The notes below the pieces were generated by a model. It worked only from the letters and a program-made list of their open reading frames with translations. It was not told the DNA's origin and did no database searches. This document shows, one piece after another, positions 52,022-61,075 of a stretch of 64,000 bases of DNA; the stretch's first letter is position 1, and every line of letters starts with the position of its first letter. A program made the translations under genes and the position numbers. Origin of the DNA: Pseudomonas sp. (GTDB lineage: Bacteria; Pseudomonadota; Gammaproteobacteria; Pseudomonadales; Pseudomonadaceae); contig NZ_JAUYNT010000021.1 in assembly GCF_030698175.1 (NCBI RefSeq), forward strand, positions 87,377 to 151,376, read 5' to 3'.

Positions 52022-52285
52022 ATGTCAGCATCAACCGGTGTGCAACACGAAAACGAAAATCTGGCGGACTCCGTCTTCAGGGACATTGATCTCAGCGGCT
52101 CACGCTTTGAAGACGTCAGCCTGCGCAATGCCGTATTTGAAAACAGCGCATCGAGCGGCGCAACGCTACGCAATGTTTGTCTTGCCGGCGTGTCCATTGA
52201 GGATGCAAACCTTGAGGGCATGACCATTGATGGCGTGCTGGTCTACGATTTATTTAAAGCCTATAAACAAACTAAGGCTCAGTAG
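52022..52285 (+). CDS. Small pentapeptide-repeat protein
   Basis: 87 residues. Repeats of the A(D/N)LXX type are visible: ADSVF, RDIDL, SGSRF, EDVSL, RNAVF, ENSAS, SGATL, RNVCL, AGVSI, EDANL, EGMTI. This builds a short right-handed quadrilateral helix. No signal peptide or membrane segment. Pentapeptide proteins sometimes bind gyrase (Qnr, MfpA), but this one is much shorter than those and no such role can be claimed. Confidence 0.85.
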   Translation: MSASTGVQHENENLADSVFRDIDLSGSRFEDVSLRNAVFENSASSGATLRNVCLAGVSIEDANLEGMTIDGVLVYDLFKAYKQTKAQ

Positions 52286-52382
52286 TTATTGGCATCACTG
52301 CACACCGATGTCAAACCACTCACGGCGCGGCGCTTGACCCCCAGGGCCGCAAACCTATGCATAACCATAAGAAGTGCTGCCG

Positions 52383-53381
52383 ATGCCCCTGCCCTCCCTG
52401 CTGGTCTGTGACGACTCCAACATGGCCCGCAAACAATTGCTGCGTTCGCTGCCCGCACGCTGGCCGGTGACCATCGAACAGGCGGCCAATGGCCTGGAAG
52501 CCATGGTGATTCTGCGGCAGGGCAAGACGGATGTGCTGCTGCTGGATCTGACCATGCCAGAGATGGACGGCTACGAAGTGCTCGCCGCCGTAAAAGCCGA
52601 AGGCCTGGCCTGCAAGATCATAGTGGTCTCCGGCGACGTGCAGGAGCAGGCGGTTCAGCGCGTGATGGCGTTAGGCGCTCTGGCCTTTGTGCAGAAGCCG
52701 GCGGACCCCGAGCTGCTCAAACAAGCCCTGAGTCGCCTGGGCCTACTGGATGCCCACAGCGACTCGGTGACACCCCGCCCACACAACATTGAATCGAGCA
52801 TTAGTTTCACCGATGCCTTCCGTGAAGTCGTCAACGTCGCCATGGGTGGGGCCGCAGCCTTGCTGGCGCGGGTGCTGTGCGTGTTCATCCGCCTGCCGGT
52901 GCCCAACGTGAATATTTTCGAGGTCGGCGAGTTGCATATGGCCCTGGCCGATGTGCAGCGTGGCGAGGGCCATACCGCCGTGTGCCAAGGCTTTATCGGC
53001 GGTGGCATTGCCGGCGAGGCGCTGCTGATTTTTCACGACTCGGAAGTCGACGACATGGCCCAGCTGCTGCACTGGTTCAGCCGCGACTATTCCCCCATGG
53101 AAATGCTTCTGGACCTCTCTACCGTGCTGATTGGCGCCTGCCTGAGCGGCATCGCCAAACAGATCGATGTGCAGTTTTCCAAGAGCCACCCGATGGTCTT
53201 GGGCGAGCACGCCTCCATCGATGAGCTGATCCGTCTCAACCGGCCTCGCTGGAAGAGCACCCTGGCGGTGGAGATCAGTTACAGCATTGAAGGCCACCAG
53301 ATTCATTTCGACCTGCTGCTGCTGTTCACCGAAGACTCGGTGGCACTGCTGTCCAACAAGCTTGATTACCTGATGAACTGA
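52383..53381 (+). CDS. Receiver-CheC/CheX-like phosphatase protein
   Basis: 332 residues from the ATG at 52383. Receiver: SLLVCDDSNMARK, Asp in VLLLDLTMPEMDG, Lys in FVQKPADP. The C-terminal 200 residues are CheC-like: FREVVNVAMGGAAALLARVL contains an ExxN active-site pattern, GGGIAGEALLIFHDSEVDDM is conserved, and LLDLSTVLIGACLSGIAKQI is the second helix. CheC proteins dephosphorylate CheY~P, so this is probably a phosphatase under its own receiver control. The PAS-GGDEF gene follows after 2 bp. Confidence 0.88.
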   Translation: MPLPSLLVCDDSNMARKQLLRSLPARWPVTIEQAANGLEAMVILRQGKTDVLLLDLTMPEMDGYEVLAAVKAEGLACKIIVVSGDVQEQAVQRVMALGALAFVQKPADPELLKQALSRLGLLDAHSDSVTPRPHNIESSISFTDAFREVVNVAMGGAAALLARVLCVFIRLPVPNVNIFEVGELHMALADVQRGEGHTAVCQGFIGGGIAGEALLIFHDSEVDDMAQLLHWFSRDYSPMEMLLDLSTVLIGACLSGIAKQIDVQFSKSHPMVLGEHASIDELIRLNRPRWKSTLAVEISYSIEGHQIHFDLLLLFTEDSVALLSNKLDYLMN

Positions 53382-53383
53382 GC

Positions 53384-54340
53384 ATGAGCGCTAACCTAGA
53401 TATCAACGAATTTCACTCGCTGCTGGCCGTAGTCCAAGGCATCGATGTCGGCGTGGTGCTACTTGACCGTCAGTACTGCGTGCAAGTCTGGAACACCTTT
53501 ATGGAGAACCGTTCCGGGCGCCAGCCCGACGAAGTCTATAAACAATCGATCTTCAGCATTTTCCCCGAGCTGGAGGAGGACTGGTTTCGCCATAAGGTCG
53601 AAAGTGTGGTGACGCTGGGCACACCCACCTTCACCATTTGGGAGCAAAGGCCCTACTTGGTGCGGTTCAAAAATTACCAGCCGATCACCGGCCAGCAAGA
53701 GTTCATGTACCAAAACACCACGATTTTGCCGCTGATCTCCGCCAATAGCAGCATCGAGCATGTGTGCCTGATCATCTACGATGTGACCGATGTGGCGGCA
53801 AATAAGCTGCAGTTACAGGGCGCCAACCTGCAGCTCAAACAGCTGGCCCGCACCGACCGCCTGACCGGCTTGAACAACCGCGGCTACTGGGAAGAATGCC
53901 TGACCCACGAATATGCCCGGCACCGCCGCTACCAGAGCAACGCCGCGCTGGTGATGTTCGATATCGACCACTTTAAGAAGGTCAACGACACCTATGGCCA
54001 CCCGGCCGGCGATAAGGTGATTCAGGCGGTCGCCGAGGTGGTGCGCGAACAGGTGCGCGATACCGACTACGCCGGCCGTTATGGCGGCGAGGAGTTTGTA
54101 ATCCTGCTGCCGGATATCGACAGCGCCGGTGCCCGGATATTTGCCGAACGCCTGCGCCAACGCATCGAAGCCCTGGTGGTGAGCCATGAAGACCAGCGCA
54201 TCAGCTTCACCGTCAGCCTCGGGGTGGCCGACCTCAGCCTGCCGATGGACGAGCACAAACAGCTGATCGAACGGGCCGATCAGGCCCTGTACGCCTCGAA
54301 AAAAAGCGGCCGTAACCAGACCAATGTTTACTCAGGCTGA
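53384..54340 (+). CDS. PAS-GGDEF diguanylate cyclase
   Basis: 318 residues. N-terminal PAS (LLAVVQGIDVGVVLLDRQYC, ENRSGRQPDEVYKQSIFSIF), short coiled linker, GGDEF domain (TDRLTGLNNRGYWEE, MFDIDHFKKVNDTYGHPAGD) with intact GGEEF and an inhibitory RxxD site (RDTD) five residues before it. No membrane helix. An active, product-inhibited cyclase is expected. Co-transcribed with the REC-CheC gene, suggesting phosphatase and cyclase work in one pathway. The 3' end overlaps the convergent bufC gene by 13 bp. Confidence 0.94.
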   Translation: MSANLDINEFHSLLAVVQGIDVGVVLLDRQYCVQVWNTFMENRSGRQPDEVYKQSIFSIFPELEEDWFRHKVESVVTLGTPTFTIWEQRPYLVRFKNYQPITGQQEFMYQNTTILPLISANSSIEHVCLIIYDVTDVAANKLQLQGANLQLKQLARTDRLTGLNNRGYWEECLTHEYARHRRYQSNAALVMFDIDHFKKVNDTYGHPAGDKVIQAVAEVVREQVRDTDYAGRYGGEEFVILLPDIDSAGARIFAERLRQRIEALVVSHEDQRISFTVSLGVADLSLPMDEHKQLIERADQALYASKKSGRNQTNVYSG

Positions 54341-55122
54341 GCCTGCACGCGCTGCAGCAAGCCCTCACTCAACCACTGCTTAAGCCAACCGGCGGCCTTG
54401 GCGGGGGCCTGCTCGCCGTGCTCGGCGAGTTGCTCGCAGAGCTGGGCAAAGTTCCAGCCAGTAACGCACATGCCCAGCAGGGCGCAGGCTTCGTCGTCGG
54501 CAACGCTGCGGTAACGGCTGATCAACTCATGGCGCCAAAGCAGGCAGAGCATCGGCTGTGCCAAGCGGCTGCTCGGCGGGAAATCGCCCTCGGCTTTGGC
54601 CGCCTGCCACAGCGCCAGGCTGTTGTATTCAAGCCTTAACTGTTGCACACAGGGCAGCAGTTGCACCTGCAGGGTCGGCCACTCCTCAACCGCCAGGCTG
54701 GCCATCTGCGGCACCGTCAGCGGCGCGCCGGGCAATGCATCGAAGGCCAGGGTAAAAGCCCATTCCAAGCGCGCCAGCTCCACTAAGGGCGCACTCTGCT
54801 GCGGACTCAGCTGCTGGTGGATAAAGTCGGCGAAGCGCTCGCCGAACCAGCGCAAACTAAAGTCTCGGGATGGATGGGCGTCCAGATAGGCCTGCACCAG
54901 CAGGGCAAATTCCTCATCGCCGAGCCAGTAGTGCACGGCCGGGAAGTCCTCCAACATTACCCCCAGCAAACGCGCCCGGTAGGCGTGATGGTAAATCGTC
55001 AGGCCTTGCTCCACCGACAAGGTCGGGCTGCCAACCAAACTGGCCTGCAAGGCGGTATTGGGTTGCGCGTCGGCCCCGAGCAAATACCCTTCTAGCGCCA
55101 GTTGCCAGTCGTTTAGGCGCAT
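54328..55122 (-). CDS. bufC: DUF2063 (HvfC/BufC-type) partner of MNIO enzyme
   Basis: 264 residues; overlaps the upstream DUF692 gene by 10 bp. DUF2063 features: LNDWQLALEGYLLG, LTIYHHAYRARLLGVMLEDF, FPAVHYWLGDEEFALLVQAY and LARLEWAFTLAFDA. Despite the old label of putative DNA-binding domain, these proteins partner with MNIO (DUF692) enzymes and help recruit the precursor peptide. Last gene of the bufferin-type operon. Confidence 0.9.
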   Translation of the reverse strand: MRLNDWQLALEGYLLGADAQPNTALQASLVGSPTLSVEQGLTIYHHAYRARLLGVMLEDFPAVHYWLGDEEFALLVQAYLDAHPSRDFSLRWFGERFADFIHQQLSPQQSAPLVELARLEWAFTLAFDALPGAPLTVPQMASLAVEEWPTLQVQLLPCVQQLRLEYNSLALWQAAKAEGDFPPSSRLAQPMLCLLWRHELISRYRSVADDEACALLGMCVTGWNFAQLCEQLAEHGEQAPAKAAGWLKQWLSEGLLQRVQAQPE

Positions 55123-55958
55123 AGGGCACGACGCTGTAAGGTGGCATTGCCCAGTTCGCGGGCCTGCTGCAACTCGGCCAGCAGTTCGCTAAAGGGTGGG
55201 TAGTTATCGTCGCGCTCGATCATGGTCGAAACCGGCCCGAGGTGCTCGAGGGTGCGCTGATACAACTGCCAGACCGGATCGCAAATCGGCTGGTCGTGGG
55301 TATCGATCACGTAGTCGCCATAGTCACTGTGACCGGCCAAATGCAATTGGCGAATGCGCTGCGCCGGCAAGCCGCTGATAAAGCTCCAAGGATCGAAACC
55401 ATGATTACGGGCGCTGACGTAGACGTTGTTCACGTCGAGTAATAACTCACAACCACTCAACTCACTGAGCCGCGCGAGGAACTGCCATTCGTTGAACTCA
55501 TCGTTGGCGGTGCGCAGGTAACTTGAGACGTTTTCCAACACCAGCGGCCGCTCCAATACGTCCTGTACTTGGCGCACGCGAGCGGCTACATGCTGCAGGC
55601 TTTCTTCGCTGTAGGGCAGCGGCAACAGGTCGTGCAGCTGATGGGCGTTGCCACGGCTCCAGCACAGATGGTCGGAGATCCAGGCCGGCTGTACCCGCGC
55701 CGCCAGTTGTTTGAGGCGTTGCAAATAATCCAGGTCCAGCGCATGCGGGCCGCCGATCGACAGTGACACGCCATGCATGACCAAGGGGTAGTTCTCGCCG
55801 ATGGCATCGAGGTAATACAAGGCCTTGCCGCCATCGACCAGGTAATTTTCCGAGAGGATTTCGAACCAGTCCACCGCTGGGCGCTGTTCGAGAATCTCGT
55901 CGTAATAGTGATTGCGCAAGCCCAGGCCATAGCCAAGAGTCGCAGTAGTGGATGACAT
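55113..55958 (-). CDS. bufB: DUF692 multinuclear iron oxidase (BufB/MbnB type)
   Basis: 281 residues from the ATG at 55958; an ATG four codons earlier is possible. TIM-barrel MNIO family: GYGLGLRNHYYDEIL, WFEILSENYLVDGG, VMHGVSLSIGG (metal His), WISDHLCWSR, LVLENVSSYL (metal Glu), ELLLDVNNVYVSARNHGFDP, LHLAGHSDYGDYVIDTHDQP and STMIERDDNYP. In bufferin operons the enzyme converts Cys residues of the precursor, reportedly to thiooxazoles that bind copper. Preceded by the precursor gene, followed by bufC. Confidence 0.94.
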   Translation of the reverse strand: MSSTTATLGYGLGLRNHYYDEILEQRPAVDWFEILSENYLVDGGKALYYLDAIGENYPLVMHGVSLSIGGPHALDLDYLQRLKQLAARVQPAWISDHLCWSRGNAHQLHDLLPLPYSEESLQHVAARVRQVQDVLERPLVLENVSSYLRTANDEFNEWQFLARLSELSGCELLLDVNNVYVSARNHGFDPWSFISGLPAQRIRQLHLAGHSDYGDYVIDTHDQPICDPVWQLYQRTLEHLGPVSTMIERDDNYPPFSELLAELQQARELGNATLQRRALCA

Positions 55959-56025
55959 GCAACACTCCAAAAAAGTGCTGATGGCCGCTGCCGGCCATCA
56001 GCCACAAAGGTAACGGGTGGCGGTG

Positions 56026-56283
56026 TTATGCACCGACAGTGCCGCCAGCCGCTTTGCAGTCCGTGATGCTCATCGTTTTCCAGCCTTGGCCCTTGCATTC
56101 ACCGTGGCCTTTGCAGGCATTTTTGGCCGTTTTACAATCGTTTTGACCTTTGCAACCGTTAATACCGTAGCAATGCACTTGTGCCTCTTCCGCCATTACC
56201 TGGGTCGACAAACTGGCGAACAAACCCGCAGCGGCCAGGGCCAGTGCTGCGCCAGTCATGCTTACAGTGGTTTTGCTATTCAT
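56026..56283 (-). CDS. bufA: Bufferin-type RiPP precursor (DUF2282)
   Basis: 85 residues. Sec signal peptide (MTGAALALAAAGLFASLSTQ, cleavage near VMA-EE) followed by a core with six Cys (38, 44, 50, 57, 63, 76) in the pattern CYG, CKG, CKT, CKG, CKG, CKA. This fits BufA1/DUF2282 precursors, modified in the cytoplasm by the DUF692 enzyme and exported to bind copper in the periplasm. First gene of the operon. A TGAAC-N5-GTTCA palindrome (56318-56332) upstream may be a regulatory site. Confidence 0.93.
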   Translation of the reverse strand: MNSKTTVSMTGAALALAAAGLFASLSTQVMAEEAQVHCYGINGCKGQNDCKTAKNACKGHGECKGQGWKTMSITDCKAAGGTVGA

Positions 56284-56317
56284 GGGATATCCTCAAAGCT
56301 GCTTAGGGAAGCCGGCT

Positions 56318-56332
56318 TGAACGAAATGTTCA
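56318..56332. promoter_or_regulatory. Small palindrome upstream of bufferin operon
   Basis: TGAAC-GAAAT-GTTCA, about 35 bp before the bufA ATG, in the gap between divergent bufA and MFS genes. No regulator can be assigned. Confidence 0.35.
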
Positions 56333-56432
56333 GCTGCCGACACCTTAGTAGAGCGCTCGCGCCGTCTGGCGTTACAGCGCCCTGCGAAAAACTCTACGCT
56401 GGTCGAAAACAGCATAGTGGAGGCTGCCTCAG

Positions 56433-57605
56433 GTGCAGGACATTCCGCGTACGGTCTGGGTGCTCGGCCTGGTCAGCCTGTTTATGGATATCTCCTCGGA
56501 GCTGGTGCACGGCCTGCTGCCGGTGCTGCTGGTCGGCCAGCTGGGCGCCAGCATGCTGACCCTCGGCTTGATCGAGGGCGTTGCCGAAGCCACGGCGCTG
56601 ATCGTCAAAGTCTTCTCCGGCACCCTCAGTGACTATTTCGGCAAGCGTAAAGGCCTGCTGCTGCTCGGCTATGGTCTGGGGGCGCTGAGCAAGCCGTTGT
56701 TCCCCCTGGCTGGTTCGGCCGGTGCGGTGTTTACCGCGCGGCTGCTCGATCGCATCGGCAAAGGTATTCGCGGCGCGCCACGGGATGCCCTGGTGGCCGA
56801 CGTGACACCGGCGCCGCTACGGGGAGCGGCCTTTGGCTTGCGCCAATCGCTGGACAGCGTGGGCGCCTTTGTCGGCCCGCTGCTGGCGGTGGTGTTGATG
56901 CTGCTGTTCAGCAATAACATCCAGCTGGTGATGTGGTTTGCCGTGCTGCCGGCCTTGGTCGCCGTGGCCCTGATTGTCTTCGGCGTACACGAGCCGGTCC
57001 GCAGCAAACCCACCGGCCGCCTGCGCGGGCCGATCAGCCGCGACAGTCTGCGGCGCTTCCCGCCGGCGTTCTGGCGGGTGGCAGTGATTGGCGCGGTGTT
57101 CACCCTGGCGCGCTTCAGCGAGGCGTTTCTAGTGTTGCGCGCCCAGCAGGCGGGCCTGGCCGTGACCTGGCTGCCGCTGGTGATGGTGCTCTTGGCGTTG
57201 TTTTACCTGCTCTCGGCCTATCCGGTGGGCAAGTATTCGGATCGGGTCGGCCGCCACGGCTTGCTCGGCATCGGCCTTGGTTTGCTGATTCTCGCCGACC
57301 TGCTGCTGGCGGTGGATGGTTCGCTGCTCTGGGTGCTGCTTGGCGTGGCGCTGTGGGGGCTGCACCTAGGGTTTACCCAAGGGATTCTGGCCGCCATGGT
57401 CGCCGACAGCGCCCCCGCCGAACTGCGCGGCACCGCCTTCGGGGTGTTCAATCTGCTCAGCGGCGTGGCCATGCTGCTGGCCAGCGGCTTGGCCGGCTGG
57501 CTGTGGCAAAGCTTCGGCGCGGCCAGCTGCTTCTATGCCGGCGCCGGATTTGCCGGGCTGGCGTGGTTGCTGGTTGCCGCCGCCGGTCAGCGGCGGCACA
57601 AATAA
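56433..57605 (+). CDS. MFS transporter
   Basis: 390 residues from a GTG at 56433 with GGAGG 9-10 bp upstream. About 12 membrane helices; MFS loop motif FSGTLSDYFGKRKGLLLLGY between helices 2 and 3, DRIGKGIRGAPRDALVADVT in helix 4 region, and SDRVGRHGLLGIGLGL in the symmetric loop. The GKGIRGAPRD motif resembles a group of putative efflux permeases of unknown substrate. Divergent from the bufferin operon; no evidence of a joint role. Confidence 0.92.
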   Translation: MQDIPRTVWVLGLVSLFMDISSELVHGLLPVLLVGQLGASMLTLGLIEGVAEATALIVKVFSGTLSDYFGKRKGLLLLGYGLGALSKPLFPLAGSAGAVFTARLLDRIGKGIRGAPRDALVADVTPAPLRGAAFGLRQSLDSVGAFVGPLLAVVLMLLFSNNIQLVMWFAVLPALVAVALIVFGVHEPVRSKPTGRLRGPISRDSLRRFPPAFWRVAVIGAVFTLARFSEAFLVLRAQQAGLAVTWLPLVMVLLALFYLLSAYPVGKYSDRVGRHGLLGIGLGLLILADLLLAVDGSLLWVLLGVALWGLHLGFTQGILAAMVADSAPAELRGTAFGVFNLLSGVAMLLASGLAGWLWQSFGAASCFYAGAGFAGLAWLLVAAAGQRRHK

Positions 57606-57749
57606 CGTAACAATTGCCCGGCAGATACCGCCCGGCAAAGAAATACAAATGCCCGACCAAGCCCTATGCTCAGCCGCTACCCGCTTGACCAATCTGCCCG
57701 GTTTCCACACAGGGCTAACAGCAGACGCCCGGCCTCTGGAGACAGCGCG

Positions 57750-58205
57750 ATGAACCTGACCATCAACGGCACACAACAGCAGGTCGATGTCGAACCGGAC
57801 ATGCCCCTGCTCTGGGTCCTGCGCGATGAGCTGGGCCTGACCGGCACCAAGTTCGGCTGTGGCATCGCCCAGTGCGGCGCCTGCACCGTGCATATCGCCG
57901 GCACTGCGGTGCGCTCCTGCGTGACGCCGGTCGGCAGCGTCTGGGGCCCGGTGACCACCATCGAAGGCCTCGGCAGCCCGCAGCAGCTGCACCTGATCCA
58001 GCAGGTCTGGATCGAGCAGCAAGTGGCCCAATGCGGTTACTGCCAGCCCGGACAAATCATGGCCGCCGCCGGCTTGCTCGGGCAAAACCCGGCGCCCAGC
58101 GATGCCGAGATCGATGCCGCGATGAGCAACCTGTGCCGCTGCGGCACCTACCCGCGCATCCGCACCGCCGTGCATGCGGCGGCCAAAGCACTGCAGGAGC
58201 TCTGA
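57750..58205 (+). CDS. 2Fe-2S subunit of molybdenum hydroxylase (IorA-like)
   Basis: 151 residues from the ATG at 57750. It has both clusters of the family: plant-type 2Fe-2S ([17 protein letters not shown] with distal Cys in VRSCVTP) and the all-helical C-terminal 2Fe-2S ([11 protein letters not shown] and [11 protein letters not shown]). Electron-transfer subunit that carries electrons from the Mo centre of the next gene, 2 bp downstream. Similar to isoquinoline 1-oxidoreductase or aldehyde oxidase small subunits. Confidence 0.94.
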   Translation: MNLTINGTQQQVDVEPDMPLLWVLRDELGLTGTKFGCGIAQCGACTVHIAGTAVRSCVTPVGSVWGPVTTIEGLGSPQQLHLIQQVWIEQQVAQCGYCQPGQIMAAAGLLGQNPAPSDAEIDAAMSNLCRCGTYPRIRTAVHAAAKALQEL

Positions 58206-58207
58206 AC

Positions 58208-60451
58208 ATGGCCATTGCAGGCACCATCAGCCGTCGCGCCTTCTTGCTCGGTTCGGTCGCCGTCGCCGGCGGCGTGGCCTTTGGCGTGTACCAGTACCGC
58301 CAGCCCTACCCCAACCCGCTGGGCGCAAGCATCGGGGCGAGCGTGCTCAACCCTTACCTGATCATCGACCAGCGCGGCGTGACCATCATCACCCCGCGCG
58401 CCGAGATGGGTCAGGGCGTCCATAGCACCCTGGCCGCACTGGTGGCCGAAGAGCTGGATGTGCGCTGGGAGGACGTGCGCGCCGAACACGGGCCGGCCAG
58501 CTCGGCCTATTTTAACCAGGCGGTAATCGCCGGCACCGCGCCCTTCGCCGCCTTCGACGAGAGCACTGCCGCGCGCTTTACCCGCGAGGCCCTGGGCGTG
58601 GCCAGCAAGTTTATCGGTGTGCAAATGACCGGCGGCTCCAGCAGCGCCGCCGATGCCTTCGACAAGATGCGTATGGCCGGTGCGGCCGCCCGGTTGGTGC
58701 TGATCGAGGCGGCGGCGCGGCGTTGGGGTGTGCCCGCCAGCAGCCTGCGCACCGCCGACGGCCAGGTCATCAACCCCGCCAACGGCGCACAGTTCAGCTA
58801 CTCCGAGCTGGCCGTCGAGGCCGCCAGCATCACCCCGCCCACCGAGCCAACACTCAAAGACCGCAGCCAGTGGCGCTACCTGGGCAAATCCATGCCGCGC
58901 CTCGACATGCCCGCCAAGTGCACCGGCACCGCCCAGTTCGGTATCGACGTGCGTTTACCCGGCATGCTCTACGCCACTGTGCGCGCCAATCCGCGCCTGG
59001 GCGGCGCGCTGAACAGCTTCGACGCCAGTGAGGCCAAACAAGCCAAGGGCGTTAAACAGGTAATCGATCTGGGCGGCGCCGTCGCGGTGGTGGCCGACAA
59101 TACCTGGCGGGCCTTCCAGGCCGCCGCCAAGCTCAAGTTCGACTGGGGCCCAGCGCCTTACCCGGCGAGCAGCGAGGCGATCTTTGCCGCCATCGCCGCC
59201 GCCTTCAATGGCCCGGTCGATGATGTGCCGGTGAATAACGGCGATGTCAGCCTGGCACTGGCCAGCGCCCAGCAGGTGGTGCGCGCCGAATACCAGGCGC
59301 CCTTCCTCGCCCACAGCACCATGGAGCCGATGAACGCGGTGGCGCAGCTGCACAACGGTCAGTTGGAGATCTGGGCCGGCCATCAGGCACCGACTATCAT
59401 CCGCCAGCAGGCCGCCGAACTGGCCGGTTTACCCATCGAAAAGGTGCACCTGCATGTGCAGTTTCTCGGCGGTGGCTTTGGCCGCCGGTTGGAGAGCGAC
59501 TACATCCTGCAAGCGGTAAAGCTGGCCATGGCCCTGCCCGGCAGCCCGATCAAACTGACCTGGACCCGCAGCGAAGACATCCAGCACGACATGTATCGCC
59601 CCGCCGCTATCGCCCGTTGTCAGGGCGTGATGGGTAGCGCTGGGGTGCCGCTGGTGGTGCAGATGGATATCGCCAGCCCCTCGGTCGGCCGCTCATTCGC
59701 CGCCCGGGTCGGCATGCCTTCGGTGGGCCCGGACCGGGCCATCACCGAAGGTTCGGCCGGCCAGCCTTACCGCATTGCCAACTACCGGGTGAGCGGCTAC
59801 GACCCCGGCCTGCAGTTGCCGGTGGGCAACTGGCGCTCGGTGGGCGCCTCGTTCAACAGCTTCTTCCACGAGAGCTTTCTCGATGAGCTAGCGGTGGCCG
59901 GCGGCGTCGATCCGCTGGCCATGCGCCTACAAATGACCGCCGATTTCCCGGTGGCGCAGCAGGTGCTAAACACCGTAGCGGCCATGGCCAACTGGCAACA
60001 ACCGCTGCCGGCCGATCGCGCCCGTGGGCTGGCGCTGTGCCTGTCGTTTGGCACCACCGTGGCGCAAGTGATCGAAGTCAGCCAGAGCGCCGCCGGCGTG
60101 CGCATCGACCGGGTCTACTGCGCCGCCGATGTGGGCATCGCCCTCGACCCGCGCAACCTCGAAGCGCAAATGAGCTCGGCGATTATCTATGGCTTGTCGG
60201 CGGCGATCATGGGCGAAATCAGCTTTGCCGACGGCGCCGTGCTGCAGTCCAACTTCCATGACTACGACGCCTTGCGCATGCGCCAGGTGCCGCCAATCGA
60301 GGTGCGGATTCTCGAGAACGGGCCAACCCTCAGCGGCGCCGGCGAACCCGGCACACCGCCGTCCTTGCCGGCGCTGGCCAATGCCATCCACGCCCTCACC
60401 GGCCAACGGCTGCGCAGCCTGCCGTTGAACAAACAGGTGAAGTTCGCCTAA
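58208..60451 (+). CDS. Molybdopterin-binding subunit of molybdenum hydroxylase (IorB-like)
   Basis: 747 residues from the ATG at 58208. A twin-arginine-like signal (SRRAFLLGSVAVAGGVAFG) points to periplasmic export with the small subunit. The xanthine dehydrogenase-type Mo-binding pattern is visible: ITPRAEMGQGVHSTLAALVA, GGGFGRRLESDYILQAVKLA, FLAHSTMEPMNAVA and GAGEPGTPPSLPALANAIHA, where Glu in GEPG is the likely base. No FAD subunit is nearby, as in other IorAB-type enzymes. The substrate may be an aldehyde or N-heterocycle; it cannot be read from sequence. Confidence 0.92.
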   Translation: MAIAGTISRRAFLLGSVAVAGGVAFGVYQYRQPYPNPLGASIGASVLNPYLIIDQRGVTIITPRAEMGQGVHSTLAALVAEELDVRWEDVRAEHGPASSAYFNQAVIAGTAPFAAFDESTAARFTREALGVASKFIGVQMTGGSSSAADAFDKMRMAGAAARLVLIEAAARRWGVPASSLRTADGQVINPANGAQFSYSELAVEAASITPPTEPTLKDRSQWRYLGKSMPRLDMPAKCTGTAQFGIDVRLPGMLYATVRANPRLGGALNSFDASEAKQAKGVKQVIDLGGAVAVVADNTWRAFQAAAKLKFDWGPAPYPASSEAIFAAIAAAFNGPVDDVPVNNGDVSLALASAQQVVRAEYQAPFLAHSTMEPMNAVAQLHNGQLEIWAGHQAPTIIRQQAAELAGLPIEKVHLHVQFLGGGFGRRLESDYILQAVKLAMALPGSPIKLTWTRSEDIQHDMYRPAAIARCQGVMGSAGVPLVVQMDIASPSVGRSFAARVGMPSVGPDRAITEGSAGQPYRIANYRVSGYDPGLQLPVGNWRSVGASFNSFFHESFLDELAVAGGVDPLAMRLQMTADFPVAQQVLNTVAAMANWQQPLPADRARGLALCLSFGTTVAQVIEVSQSAAGVRIDRVYCAADVGIALDPRNLEAQMSSAIIYGLSAAIMGEISFADGAVLQSNFHDYDALRMRQVPPIEVRILENGPTLSGAGEPGTPPSLPALANAIHALTGQRLRSLPLNKQVKFA

Positions 60452-60528
60452 GCCTTACGCCGCTGGCCGGTAGGGCCGGCGGCGCTTAGCGGTTATCCTA
60501 AGCAACCCTGACCTATCCGTGCCCCGCA

Positions 60529-60942
60529 ATGCTGCTGATCTCCAACAACGTGCAGCTGCCCGACAGCGAAATCGAACTGAGCGCCATTCGCGCCCAGGGC
60601 GCCGGCGGGCAGAACGTCAACAAGGTCTCCAGCGCCGTGCATTTGCGCTTCGATATCCATGCCTCGTCCTTGCCGCCCTTCTACAAGGAGCGCCTGCTGG
60701 CCCTGCGCGACAGCCGCATCACCGGCGACGGCGTGATCATCATCAAAGCCCAGCAATATCGCACCCAGGAACAGAATCGCAACGACGCCCTGGAGCGGCT
60801 CAAAGAGCTGATTCTGGCGGCAATCAAAGTCGAAAAAACCCGTCGGCCGACCAAGCCGACACTGGGCTCGAAGAAGCGCCGGCTGGAAGGCAAGACCCAG
60901 CGCGGCTCGATCAAGGCCGGGCGTGGCAAGGTGGATTATTGA
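60529..60942 (+). CDS. arfB: Alternative ribosome-rescue factor ArfB (YaeJ)
   Basis: 137 residues. Class I release-factor-like domain with catalytic GGQ (26-28, in [20 protein letters not shown]), and a basic C-terminal tail ([20 protein letters not shown] to GRGKVDY) that enters the empty mRNA channel. Hydrolyses peptidyl-tRNA on stalled ribosomes. Length and tail match ArfB rather than RF1/RF2. Confidence 0.96.
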   Translation: MLLISNNVQLPDSEIELSAIRAQGAGGQNVNKVSSAVHLRFDIHASSLPPFYKERLLALRDSRITGDGVIIIKAQQYRTQEQNRNDALERLKELILAAIKVEKTRRPTKPTLGSKKRRLEGKTQRGSIKAGRGKVDY

Positions 60943-61075
60943 CAGCATGCAAATGCTCGCGCATTACCGCTGAGTTTTTAAATACTCTGTGAGCCTGTCA
61001 ATCAACTAGGCTGAGCGGTGTTCTCCAGCGGCGGTTCAACGCTCGGTAATAATAAAAACAGGAGGTTAATTAGCC

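Noticed and set aside
52022..52285. Qnr-like quinolone-resistance protein
   Set aside because: Only about 11 pentapeptides and 87 residues, too short and without the Qnr loops.
56318..56360. SigF-type promoter for the bufferin operon
   Set aside because: A CGTTC-like -10 exists but no -35 at the right spacing; only the TGAAC-N5-GTTCA palindrome is retained as weak.
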